A model generated the notes under the pieces. It saw nothing but the letters and a program-made list of their open reading frames with translations, searched no databases and was not told the DNA's origin. A program made the translations under genes and the position numbers. A stretch of DNA of 64,000 bases, taken from assembly GCA_963920705.1 (NCBI GenBank), contig OY987229.1:22139728-22203727 (forward strand). Direction: 5' to 3'. Positions 30,921-58,700 of this stretch are shown here, piece by piece (within the stretch, counting starts at the first letter, position 1; every line of letters starts with the position of its first letter). The DNA is from Odiellus spinosus (taxonomy: Eukaryota > Arthropoda > Arachnida > Opiliones > Phalangiidae).

Positions 30921-32012
30921 TTAATATTAATAATTAATTTTGTGAAAAGCTTTAATTGCCCAAGACATAATGAAAAGAGGTTATTGTGGCTAACTTATGT
31001 TTAATTATATTTATGGTATTTGTTTAAAGTATACTTCGTTCCATTTAGCCGAAACTGAATTCAACCATATTCCACATTTATCTGGTTCAACATTCAGTTC
31101 AATTTTGTTCACAGTTGACGTCTCTTCTTGTTCCTCTAGCTCCATAAAACTCTAAATATTTATCAAAACCCAATTAAAAAGACGCCCAAAGATCTTAATT
31201 AAGCCAGTATAAAGTCGCACCTGAATTCTTTTAAGTGAAATAGTAGATTCAGCCCAACTGGTAATAGCCAATGGGAAGAAGAATGTCATAGTAAGACGCA
31301 GATTATTGTAGAGACTCATACTAACGAAGACGATTTCGGAAGTAATTGAGTTTCCCATTAATATGAAGGCGATAAAGCAAACAAACACGATCACTTTTGA
31401 AGCCGCGAAATACACGGCGATGTTAAAACCACGCAGAAGAGAAGTGTAACGAATTTGATGGATTTCTTTTCTGTTATAGTCAAAAAGTGTTTTCTGGTTA
31501 TTTGGGTATAAGAGTAGTTAAAAAGCTGTGCAATTAACCTCCTAGCTGAATCCACCATGCTAGCGAAAGGATGTTCCCAAGAGTACATCTTAATGACACG
31601 CATTCCAGCAACAATTTCGTTCATGAGACGAACTCTTTCATCCGTTAAAATAGCTGTTTTTGATCTGATGAAATCATACATAATCGTTTTGAAACTGAAA
31701 CTAAAACTTAAGTGTCTAATTTGTTTCCTAAACACACCTTAGAATGGAAAATAGTTTCCCCATATACGTTTGAAATGGGATGAATAAAAGTAACACTACG
31801 AGACCAAAAAGACTCGAAACTTGTAGATGCGTCCACAGAACGGCGAGTATAACTCCAGTCTGAACAGGACCCACGATTAAATACGGTAAATATACAACGG
31901 CTAGATCAAATCTGTTAACGTCGTTCGACAATAGATTGACCATTTGACCAATTGTGGTTTTTCCCATGGCTCTTTGACTAAGTTTTAAAGCCTGTGGATA
32001 AAGAGTTAGAGT

Positions 32013-32352
32013 CAGAAGCCGACGAAACCCTCCTTTGAAGTCTATTACTCCCGGGTCTTGTCTACCCCTCTCTGTATGGGTTAGTTTCAAAAAGCGCGAT
32101 TCGTACGCCTCCTAACGGTAGATATTTTCGGAGCGGGAGTTTGTCGAGCGAATATCTCTAGCAGCCTCGGAGTTCGTCCAAAAAACGTCGTCGTTTGTGG
32201 AGAGAGAGAGAATTTCCAATTTTCCGTACACAGGGGGGTATGAAGTAGGACCCCTCCGATCTCGTAAAATTGGGAATTTTACCCATACAGAGAGGAGCGT
32301 TATATCGAACATTAGAGTAGTAGACTTCAAAGGAGGGTTTCATCAGCTTCTG
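32013..32352. mobile_element. Family A foldback, copy A11
   Basis: In intron 4 of ABCC copy 3; flanks TTAGAGT / GTAGAGT (6 of 7). Confidence 0.9.
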
Positions 32353-33040
32353 GTAGAGTGTAATGAATACAAATTAGCTAGCTAATTCTAATTAAATTAG
32401 GGAAAACATTTAATACTAACTTTTCTGTAAATCAAAGTACAAGCGGCTACACGAATTCTCATTCCGATAATATAACAACCGAAGATGAAGGGATGGTAAA
32501 AACACACTTGGACGAATGTAAGGCCGCAAACACCAGCTGCGGCCAAAATGCCTTCAGTGTCAGTTAAAGAACCAGGAACGCTAAAATATCTTATAAGAAG
32601 TCCTAGACACAAAGGTTGAGCAACGCGTAATCCACATTCCTGGAAACATATTACGTGTACTAATTTATCGGTGTTTTAATTATTGCAAATATTGTACGTA
32701 CAAGACATAATATAAAGAAAGTTTGAATGAAATAGGTTGTCCCAAAAGCTTTCAAGACGGCTAATCTTAAACTCGCTTTGTAATTTTTTTTAGATTTTTG
32801 TTTATGAAGTTCTTTTTGCCATTCTCTGTAATAATGTTTATGAAAATAACGAGATCAATGGATGTTTAAAAGACAAATTGATATTGACAAACTTTTCGAG
32901 TCTATCTCCCAAGATATCTGATCCATAATCCACGGGACAATCGTCCAAATCTTCTTCTTCAAGTTCTTTATTCCAACCCTTTCTAAAAAACGGTATTGTC
33001 CACCTGTAATATTAAACTGAAAACTCATTCTACCCTTTAA

Positions 33041-33474
33041 AGGGAGAATGCAACCTAATTACAAGTGATTTTTTATCGATTCCTTATCGTTTAAATAGGC
33101 CTAATCCACCGATAAAAAGTTTACAATACAAATATTAAACTAGAAATAAATTTAAAACTTACCCTGAAAATAGGCTTAGCGGGATTCATGGAGATCCTGA
33201 ATCGCGTCCGTGTCAGGTCTAGCGACCAATGAGCAAAGGCCCGTCGTTCACGCGAGATCTCCGCGAGACTTACGTCGCGCGCGATTGGTCGGTAGACCTT
33301 ACACGCGAGGAAATTAGGAGCTCCATCAATCCCGCTAAGCCTATTTTCAGGGTAAGTTTTAAATTTATTTCTAGTTTAATATTTGTTTGTAAATTTTTTA
33401 AATAGTGGATTAGGCCTATTTAAACAATAAGGAATCGATAAAAAAATCACTTGTGGTTAGGTTGCATCCTCCCT
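33041..33474. mobile_element. TTAA-flanked foldback family E, copy E1
   Basis: Inverted ends AGGGAGAATGCAACCTAA, flanked by TTAA at both ends, in intron 1 of ABCC copy 3. Long inner arms form a near-palindrome. A TTAA target suggests a piggyBac or similar source (inference). Confidence 0.88.
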
Positions 33475-33717
33475 TTAACATTGCTTGCAAATTAAAGTTA
33501 AGTCGGGTATGAAATAAATTTGTTCAACAGGAACATCTTAACAAATTTATAATTTTTGGTATTTCAAAATATCAAACTTCCTAATAAATTAATACTGCTT
33601 CTTAAATGCATTACATATAACGATCGGACCATAACATTAGATGCTAACGCGCCTAGTGAAAATTAATAATCTTGTTACAAATCGATAGGGGAAAAATAAA
33701 ACAAAATTGATTATTAA

Positions 33718-34138
33718 AGGGAGGATGCAACCTAACAACAAGTGATTTTTTATCGATTCCTTATTGTTTAAATAGGCCTAATCCACTATTTAAAAAATTT
33801 ACAAACAAATATTAAACTAGAAATAAATTTAAAACTTACCCTAAAAATAGGCTTAGTGGGATTCATGGAGGTCCTGATTTCCTCGCGACCAATCGCGCGC
33901 GACGTAAGTCTCGTGGAGATCTCGCGTGAACGACGGGCCTTTGCTCATTGGTCGCTAGACCTTACACGGACGCGATTCAGGATCTCCATGAATCCCGCTA
34001 AGCCTATTTTCAGGGTAAGTTTTAAATTTATTTCTAGTTTAATATTTGTATTGTAAACTTTTTATCGGTGGATTAGGCCTATTTAAACGATAAGGAATCG
34101 ATAAAAAAAATCACTTGTAATTAGGTTGCATTCTCCCT
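33718..34138. mobile_element. Family E foldback, copy E2
   Basis: Second E element in the same intron, 240 bp from E1, flanked by TTAA, with its left end AGGGAGGATGC slightly diverged. Ends only 15 bp from exon 1 of copy 3. Confidence 0.88.
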
Positions 34139-34347
34139 TTAACAATAACTCACCAAAATAAATATCGCGCTAAAACAGAAGTCTGATCCCAAGGATGCGG
34201 TTTCTGTCCTTGTTGTTTCACAATCATTTTAAATTATTTAAATTAGATTCTAAACCATTACTAACTTTAACCCCTTAGTTAGCTAGCAATATCTTGTCTT
34301 TACTATTGGATAACGACTGCCGATCAGCGCGTTTTCTCAACAAGTTT

Positions 34348-34444
34348 TTACCCGGATTAAAATTATTTATACCTTAATTAGCTGTAAGGATTATCACCTC
34401 TTACAAAGATAGGAAAAATCTTAAAATTTCATTTTTGATAACAC
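34348..34444 (-). promoter_or_regulatory. Upstream module of ABCC copy 3 (GATA-motif block)
   Basis: Gene-strand order: GTTATCAAAAATGAAATTTT, CCTATCTTTGTAAGAG, GTGATAATCC, CTAATTAAGG, TATAAATAATTTTAATCC. The TATAAATA could act as a TATA box. It lies 120-215 bp upstream of the ATG at 34227. Confidence 0.5.
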
Positions 34445-34508
34445 TATGCCTCCTAGCTGTTATAACACCACGACTGTTATCAAACACGTGTATATATATT
34501 ATGAAAAT

Positions 34509-34831
34509 CAGAAGGCGATGAAACCCTCCTTTGAAGTCTATTACTCCCGGGTCTTGTCTACCCCTCTCTGTATGGGTTAGTTTCAAAAAGCGCGATTCGT
34601 ACGCCTCCTAACGGTAGATATTTTCGGAGCGGGAGTTCGTCGAGCGAATATCTCTAGCAGCCTAGGAGTTCGTCAAAAAAACGTCGTCGTTTGTGGAGAG
34701 AGAGAATTTCCAATTTTCCGTAGACAGGGGGGTATGAAGTAGGACCCTTTCTAACTCGTAAAATTGGTAATTTTACCCATACAGAGAGGAGCGCTATATG
34801 GAACATTAGAGTAGTAGACTTCAAAGGAGGG
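34509..34831. mobile_element. Family A foldback, copy A12, right end missing
   Basis: Left end normal; homology stops after TTCAAAGGAGGG, so the last 16-18 bp are lost. Lies about 280 bp upstream of the ABCC copy 3 start. Confidence 0.85.
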
Positions 34832-34883
34832 CAAAAGTATATAATTAATTTAAGTAATGTTCATATTTCTTAGTCTCACCATT

Positions 34884-35587
34884 GGGGAGCCACAGTTTTT
34901 TCAGATTCAAATTCTCTGACCTTTTCCAACGATTTTCCCTGACCGTTTCGGCTAATACTACCCAATGTTTAACCTTTTATTTTTTATATAATCGCGTTTG
35001 CCAAACTTTGTTGTACGCGTATCTTTGTTCTAATTTATACAACTGACACGGTCAGCTGAGAATCTTTTCGAGGTTTGGATAAGAAAATTTCCGTTTGTTT
35101 TATCTTTATTCATATTTTGAAATTATTCACGGGAAGTCTATGATAAATGCAATGTAATCGCGAATAATTAACCGATTATTTTATATGATTAACTGATTAA
35201 TCAAATATTTGTGGATAATCTTGTTCAAACCCCGACCTCTATCCGCGGATAATGATTGTAATTTCCTGGCTTCTTGAAAGATCTTTAAATTCCCTGACTT
35301 TTCAAAATATCTTTAAATTCCCTGACTTTTTAAAATATCTTAAAATTCCCTGACTTTTCAAAATATCTTTAAATTCCCTGACTTTTCAAAATATCTTTAA
35401 ATTCCCTGACTTTTCAAAATATCTTTAAATTCCCTGACTTTTCAAAATATCTTTAAATTCCCTGACTTTTTAAAATATCTTTAAATTCCCCGACTTTTTA
35501 AAATATCTTTAAATTCCCTGACTTTTTTTGGTTCATTTTCAAATACCCTGAATATTACATAATTTTCCCTGACGTGTGGCAACCCTG
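34884..35587. mobile_element. Foldback family I, copy I1, with 28-bp tandem array
   Basis: Left part GCCACAGTTTTTTCAGATTC and right part GTGTGGCAACCCTG match the ends of I2 and I3. The interior consists of repeated TTCCCTGACTTTT motifs; at 35264-35530 they form about nine 28-bp tandem units. Confidence 0.7.
35264..35530. repeat. 28-bp tandem repeat (TTCCCTGACTTTTCAAAATA type)
   Basis: About nine units differing by a few bases, with starts 28 bp apart (for example 35292 and 35320). Arose by expansion inside the family I element. Confidence 0.8.
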
Positions 35588-35702
35588 ATAAAGTTTTTTG
35601 AGAATGAGAAATTTTATAAATATATAAAGGTTTGTAAATTGAATAAAGTTTATGATTTATTAACATCTACTTATTAACCTTCGTGTCTAAAGATTAACTA
35701 AA

Positions 35703-35805
35703 CCAGGTAATTAGTACGATAAATTATCTCACGGCCTCGTAAAGATACAACTCGGAGAAGTTTTTATACCAAACGAGATAAGAATATTTGAAGAAAGAGG
35801 GGTGC
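35703..35805. promoter_or_regulatory. Conserved distal block upstream of ABCC copy 3
   Basis: Counterpart of 22594-22694: TTATCTCACGGCCTCGTAAA, AACGAGATAAGAATATTTGA and GGTGCTCCA in the same order, 1.48 kb from the copy 3 start. Confidence 0.45.
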
Positions 35806-35820
35806 TCCAATTTGGGATAT

Positions 35821-36583
35821 TACCAATAGATAGAAATTCAGCCGATCGACAAAGGGTCCTTTGGATCGAAATTTATCTGATCGACAGTGTGTCTCATTTG
35901 ATCGACGGGATAGCCCCATTTGATCGAAATTTATTTGATCGACAGTCTCTCTCGTTTTTTACCAATAGATAGAAATTCATTCGATCGACAAAGGGTCCAT
36001 TGGATCGAAATTTATCTGATCGACAGTGTGTCTCATTTGATCGACGGAATAGCCCCATTTGATCGAAATTTATTTGATCGACAGTCTCTCTCGTTTTAAT
36101 TGAGATGCCGTGACCCGTTGCCCGAAAGGGTAGCCAGCATGGATTGTAAAAAGATACTGATTTTGAATCCTCATCGTGAAAATGGTGTGTTAAATAATCG
36201 AAATTATTTGGTTAATATATAAAATTATTGCGTTTTGTAGGGTTAGGTTAGGTTAGGTTAGGTTGGGTTAGGTTATTAAATTAATTTTAAAAATACTTAA
36301 TATTGCATGGATTTAAAAATCGATAGGTTTTAAATTAACTAATCGATTTTTAAATCTATGCAGTATCAAGTCTTTTTGAATTTTATTTGATATTTTCGAT
36401 CATTTGGTTCTGCATGTCGATCCAATGGTACTTCATATCTATTCCACTCAATCTTTTTTAACTGTCGATCATTTGAGTCTTCTTTTTTTAAGTGTCGATC
36501 ATTTGGTTCTGCATGTCGATCCATTGAATTTCGATCTAATGGACCCTGTGTCGATCAAATGAATTTCGATCCAATGGTACTAA
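35821..36583. repeat. Mirror array T1 (GATCGA-type units) around a GGTTA core
   Basis: The left arm has GATCGAC / GATCGAAATTT motifs and is itself duplicated with a 139-bp period (35822, 35961). The right arm (36390-36583) carries the inverse motifs; its terminal CCATTGGATCGAAATTCAT reads back on the left end. The centre holds about six GGTTA units at 36241-36272. Confidence 0.7.
36241..36272 (+). repeat. Interstitial (TTAGG)n-like run
   Basis: GGTTAGGTTAGGTTAGGTTA followed by GGGTTAGG. It matches the canonical insect telomere unit, but the run is short and sits at the middle of T1. Confidence 0.8.
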
Positions 36584-36801
36584 GCCCTTCAATTTGTCTA
36601 AATTAATTTATAGTAAGCTTTTTTTTTCCCCCCAAATGTAAGGCGCAATAACTTTTAAACTTCTTTTGAGGGAAATTATTTTCCTATTTTTTGATACTAA
36701 AGAGAGATTATTTGGAAATTAATTAACTTTCATTTAATGATAAGAGATACTCATTTGTATATTTAATTTAATTAAAAAATTCATTTTTTTATATACAAAG
36801 T

Positions 36802-53650
<16,849 letters not shown>

Positions 53651-53774
53651 TTTACAAAAAAATAGTTTGTCTTTGAATTTAGATATTTAGTTTAAAAAAC
53701 ATCACTTGAAATCCACACACATCAGTCAATCGTTACATTTCGAAATAAATTCGGAATGATACGTACCGATATAT

Positions 53775-53840
53775 ATAATCCTACCTAATTAGAAACTGAT
53801 AATCATAATCTAGTCATTGATAGATAATAGATTATTGCAA
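53775..53840 (-). promoter_or_regulatory. Possible upstream region of ABCC copy 4
   Basis: On the gene strand it has TTATCTATCAATG, ATTATCAGTTTC, TAATTAGG and TATATATAT, so GATA-type and TATA-like motifs occur at the expected distance (125-190 bp), but the order differs from copies 0-3. Confidence 0.3.
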
Positions 53841-54300
53841 CACGACTCAAAGCGATCACGAACGGGTATTAAAAGATCAAACAAAAAGTAGTCAACGCTC
53901 ACGAGTTATAACACGGAACTAATTTGAAATTTTATACCACAAGCCTGTTATATATTTCAATTTCCAGGACCACTCCCTTCAGCTGTCTGTTATGAAATTA
54001 ATTTTCTCTTACATGAGATATATAAATGAAATTAACGATGCTCTATCGCCATCTTATAACAGCTTTCGTTACTAAAAAGTTGATAATTTGTAAAAATTAT
54101 AGAGAGAATTTATCCGGTTTCACGGATCAGATCATTATATCATGTAGTATTTCGATTTTTCTCTCGTATGTGACCCGAATTAAATGGTAGCACACTAATA
54201 GGTTAAGGTTGTAAAATAGTTAACGTGGTAGGTGTAGATTTCATAGGTTTCACGGGTTAAAACTAAGAATGAGAGTCAAATTATTTTTTATTGCCTTTAC
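53841..54300. other. Intergenic DNA upstream of ABCC copy 4
   Basis: No gene, RNA or repeat recognised in this stretch. Confidence 0.4.
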
Positions 54301-54637
54301 CAGAAGCCGATGAAACCCTACTTTGAAGTCTCCTACTCTAATGTTCGATATAGCGCTCCTCTCTGTATTGGTAAAATTCCCAATTTTACGAGATCGGAGG
54401 GGTCCTACTTCATACCCCCTGTCTACGGAAAATTGGAAATTCTCTCTCTCCACAAACGACGACGTTTTTTTGACGAACTCCGAGGCTGCTAGAGATATTC
54501 GCTCGACGAACTCCCGCTCCGAAAATATCTACCGTTAGGAGGCGTACGAATCGCGCTTTTTGAAACTAACCCATACAGAGAAGGGTAGACAAGACCCGGG
54601 AGTAATAGACTTCAAAGGAGGGTTTCATCGGCTTCTG
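54301..54637. mobile_element. Family A foldback, copy A22
   Basis: Intergenic; duplication CCTTTAC. Confidence 0.9.
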
Positions 54638-55093
54638 CCTTTACTTTAATGAATACCGTTAAGTTTCTAATTGCAAAACAATAATTTCTACAATTATATT
54701 AAGGGATATGCCTCAAAAGGTAATTATGTTTGTGTGAAAATGTTAATATTAATTTTTAATTGTAAATTAAATTTTCCTATTGAAGTCATACAAAACTTAA
54801 AAATTTCAAAAACTCTTAAAAACTATGGAAAAAAATATCAAAATCAAGGTGTAGTTTCATTGTAAATATTTCTATAAATATGCCTCAGTATTTTGTGAAA
54901 CATTTCCCGACTTAAAAACACACTATCCCTTTAAGAATTACCTCAATTTCATTTGTTACATCCCTTTTCAAATATCAATTCGTTTTTGGTGAGTTTAAAA
55001 AATCTCGTTATAGTTGGAACCACCCACAAAACTTTCGGTAAATAATAATAAAACTTATATCTATATTCACGTATTGAATTGGCTTATTATTAC
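54638..55093. other. Intergenic DNA between A22 and A23
   Basis: AT-rich; a 64-codon open frame at 54671-54865 has no recognisable motif and no supporting splice context. Confidence 0.35.
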
Positions 55094-55431
55094 CAGAAGC
55101 CGATGAAACCCTCCTTTGAAGTCTACTACTCTAATGTTCCATATAGCGCCCCTCTCTGTATGGGTAAAATTCCCATTTTTGCGAGATCGGAGGGGTCCTA
55201 CTTCATATCCCCCTGTCTACGGAAAATTGGAAATTCTCTCTCTCCACAAACGACGACGTTTTTTTGACGAACTCCAAGGCTGCTAGAGATATTCGCTCGA
55301 CGAACTCCCGCTCCAAAAATATCTACCGTTAGGAGGCGTACGAATCGCGCTTTTTGAAATTAACCCATACAGAGAGGGGTAGACAAGACCCGGTAGTAAT
55401 AGACTTCAAAGGAGGGTTTCATCAGCTTCTG
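55094..55431. mobile_element. Family A foldback, copy A23
   Basis: Intergenic, about 270 bp upstream of the first visible IR2 exon; flanks TTATTAC / ATATTAC. Confidence 0.88.
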
Positions 55432-55705
55432 ATATTACTTATATATATTCTTTTGAGAATTGATATGTACAGAGGGTAACTCAATTGAACACCCCAATTG
55501 TGTAGAAAATGGATTGGTTTTTGATGACATTATAAAATTGTATTATATTTTTTTGACTCATTTTTACATTATTGGTTAAACATTGTCTAAGCAAGGTTCG
55601 TGTTTTCAAGAGATATGGTTTTTATATTGAGAATTAATTTTGATTTTATTTAAGACTTTTTAAATTCACGTTTATTTGTAATTACGAAGATTCGTAATTT
55701 CTTCA

Positions 55706-58700
55706 GTACTATTGGACATGGATTTGGAGACAATGAAAGTTGGATATCTCGCAGTAAGTAGATTAAAAAGTAACTTTCATTTAAAGCCTGAGACTGTCAA
55801 GAATGTTTTATGTAATGGAGTAGCGTAAGTAATATAGAATAATTACTATTGAAAATATAGGAAAATTTTGAATAATTACTACTGAAATTATAGGAAAATT
55901 TAGAATAATTACTACTGAAATTATAGGAAAATTTAGAACAATTACTACTGAAATTATAGGAAAATATCGAATAATTACTACTGAAATTATAGGAAAATTT
56001 GGAACAATTACTACTGAAATTAAAGGAAAATTTGGAACAATTACTACTGAAATTAAAGGAAAATTTGGAACAATTACTACTGAAATTATAGGAAAATTTA
56101 TATTAATTACTTCTGAAATTATAGGAAAATTTATAATAATTACTACTGAAATTATAGGAAAATTTAGAATAATTACTACTGAAATTATAGGAAAATTTAG
56201 AATAATTACTACTGAAACTATAAGAAAATATCGAATAATTACTACTGAAACTATAGGAAAATTTGGAATAATTACTACCGAAACTACAGGAAAATTTAGA
56301 ATAATTACTACTGAAATTATAGGAAAATTTGGAACAATTACTACTGAAAATATAGGGAAATTTGGAATAATTACTACTGAAATTATAGGGATATTTGGAA
56401 TAATTACTACTGAAATTATAGGAAAATTTGGAATAATTACTGCTGAAATTATAGGAAAATATGGAATAATTACTACTGAAACTATAGGAAAATTTGGAAT
56501 AATTACTACTGAAATTATAGGGAAATTTGGAATAATTACTACTGAAATTATCGGAAAATTTGGAATAATTACTGCTGAAACTGTAGGAAAATATAGAATA
56601 ATTACTGCTGAAACTATAGGAAAATATAGAATAATTACTGCTGAAACTATAGGAAAACAGAATAATTACTACTGAAATTATATAAAAATATGTTTCAATT
56701 ATGGAGATTTATATAGTTTTCAAAATAAATTTGATTTAACAACTGAAAATTAAACTGCATTCTACCATTATGTATAACCAAAAGCTTAATCCAGTTATTC
56801 GTAAGTAAATTACGTATAAATAATTAGGTTTTACCATGGAGTATGGATCCACAGGACAGTTCTAAATTCGGTGGTGTGTTAAGTAAAATATGCGACCTCT
56901 TATTTTCAAAACTAAATACAACGTAATTAAACCAAAATTAATTTAACAAGCTTAATTAGTACATTTTTTAATTAACTATAATATTTTAGCTACGTAACAG
57001 TTCGAAGTGAAGATTGGACAGCTGGATACAGAAATGGGAATTGGACTGGTATTTGGAGTCAACTGGATAGGAATGTAAGTTGACGTCGAAAAGTAAGATT
57101 ATGACGTCAAGAGTGGCGAAATTACAAATCACGCTACAATGGCGCGCTGTACACACACCAGCATGTCTTAATAAATTTGAAACGGCAAAATCAAAACGAT
57201 ATTGGAATTCACCAGGAAAAGTTGTATATTTAATCCATCGGTTGTTGAAACCAGCCGAATCGGTACGAAACTGGTTCCCGAAGCAATTTCGAGAAATCGC
57301 ATCAAAATCGATTTAAAAATGGGTTTCAAGGCCTAGTGTGAACGCGACTTTAGATTCATTATTGTCTAAATATGAAAATTCGCTGGGGTATATAAGGAAT
57401 CAGAATAAATACTTAATTTCAGCTAATATTGCCCCCTTATTTGTTGAATAAGGTTTTTGCAGAAGCCGATGAAACCCTCCTTCGAAGTCTACTACTCTAA
57501 TGTTCCATATAGCGCTCCTCTCTGTATGGGTAAAATTCCCAATTTTACGAGAACGGAGGGGTCCTACTTCATACCCCCTTGTCTACGGAAAATTGGAAAT
57601 TCTCTCTCCACAAACGACGACGTTTTTTTGACGAACTCCGAGGCTGCTAGAGATATTCGCTCGACGAACTCCCGTTCCGAAAACATCTACCGTTAGGAGG
57701 CGTACGAATCGCGCTTTTTGAAACTAACCCATGCAGAGAGGTATATACCCATTGAATAGAATCCTATTGGACCGAATTCCCATTGGTCCGAAATAAAAAA
57801 TAAATAGTCCCAATCAACCGAATCTTGGCCGACCGAGCCCAATGCACCGAATTCCCATTGAACCGAAATCCCGCTGAACCGAATCCCGCTGAACCGAATC
57901 CCCCATAGACCGAATTTCCCATTGGGCCGAAACCAAAAAGGGCGTCCCGATGAATTTAAGCCGATAATGGTTAGGTTAGGTTAGGTTAGGTTAGGTTAGG
58001 TTAGAATGTGTTAATGGACTTCTGATTGTGAACGTCGGTCGAATGGGATTGACGGTCGAATGGGATTGACGGTCGAATGGGATTCTGGTTTACGAAAACG
58101 TATCGGTTGAATGGGATTGTGGATCGAATGGGATTCTGCCCAATGGGATTCTGTCCAATGGAATTCTGTCCAATGGTCGAGAAGCTACAGAGAGGGGTAG
58201 ACAAGACCCGGGAGTAATAGACTTCAAAGGAGGGTTTCATCGGCTTCTGGTTTATGGTATTACTAATTAAAACGATTAATTAATAATAACGCTGGCTATA
58301 AAATGGTATATTTTAGGAAATTGATATCATGATAGGACCATGGGCCCCAAATACTAACACGGCGGCGTCTTTTCGCATGTTCCCGGCTTATCTATTAACA
58401 TCCTATTTGACACTAGCTTCAACGTCAACTGGGATTCCAGGTGGATTCTTTTCCTTTGTTTTTACGTTTGAAAAAGAGGTATTTTAGACGTTAAATCATT
58501 AAATATTAATTTAAATATTAAATCATTTAAAATATTTTAGATATGGTACGGGATCATATTTTCGATGATATCATTGTCAATCTACGCTACCCTATCAGAC
58601 TACTTGATGACAAATTTAACTCGGAAATTTCAAACAAAGTCGTTTTGGAATATCTTTAGTTTTTATAATTGGACGTTTCTTGCATCTGTATTTTCCGAAG

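Larger units (their letters stand above)
57460..58249. mobile_element. Family A foldback, copy A24, split by T2
   Basis: Left part 57460-57740, right part 58188-58249; flanks GTTTTTG / GTTTATG. In the IR2 intron between the second and third visible exons. Confidence 0.85.

Noticed and set aside
55843-56690. Possible CRISPR-like array
   Set aside because: Units are contiguous 33-bp tandem repeats without unique spacers, in a eukaryotic intron.
57080-57316. 78-codon plus-strand open frame in an IR2 intron
   Set aside because: Starts right after the donor of the second visible IR2 exon and shows no receptor motif.
57967-58003. Chromosome end or telomere
   Set aside because: Only seven TTAGG units, internal to a mirrored repeat and flanked by gene sequence on both sides.
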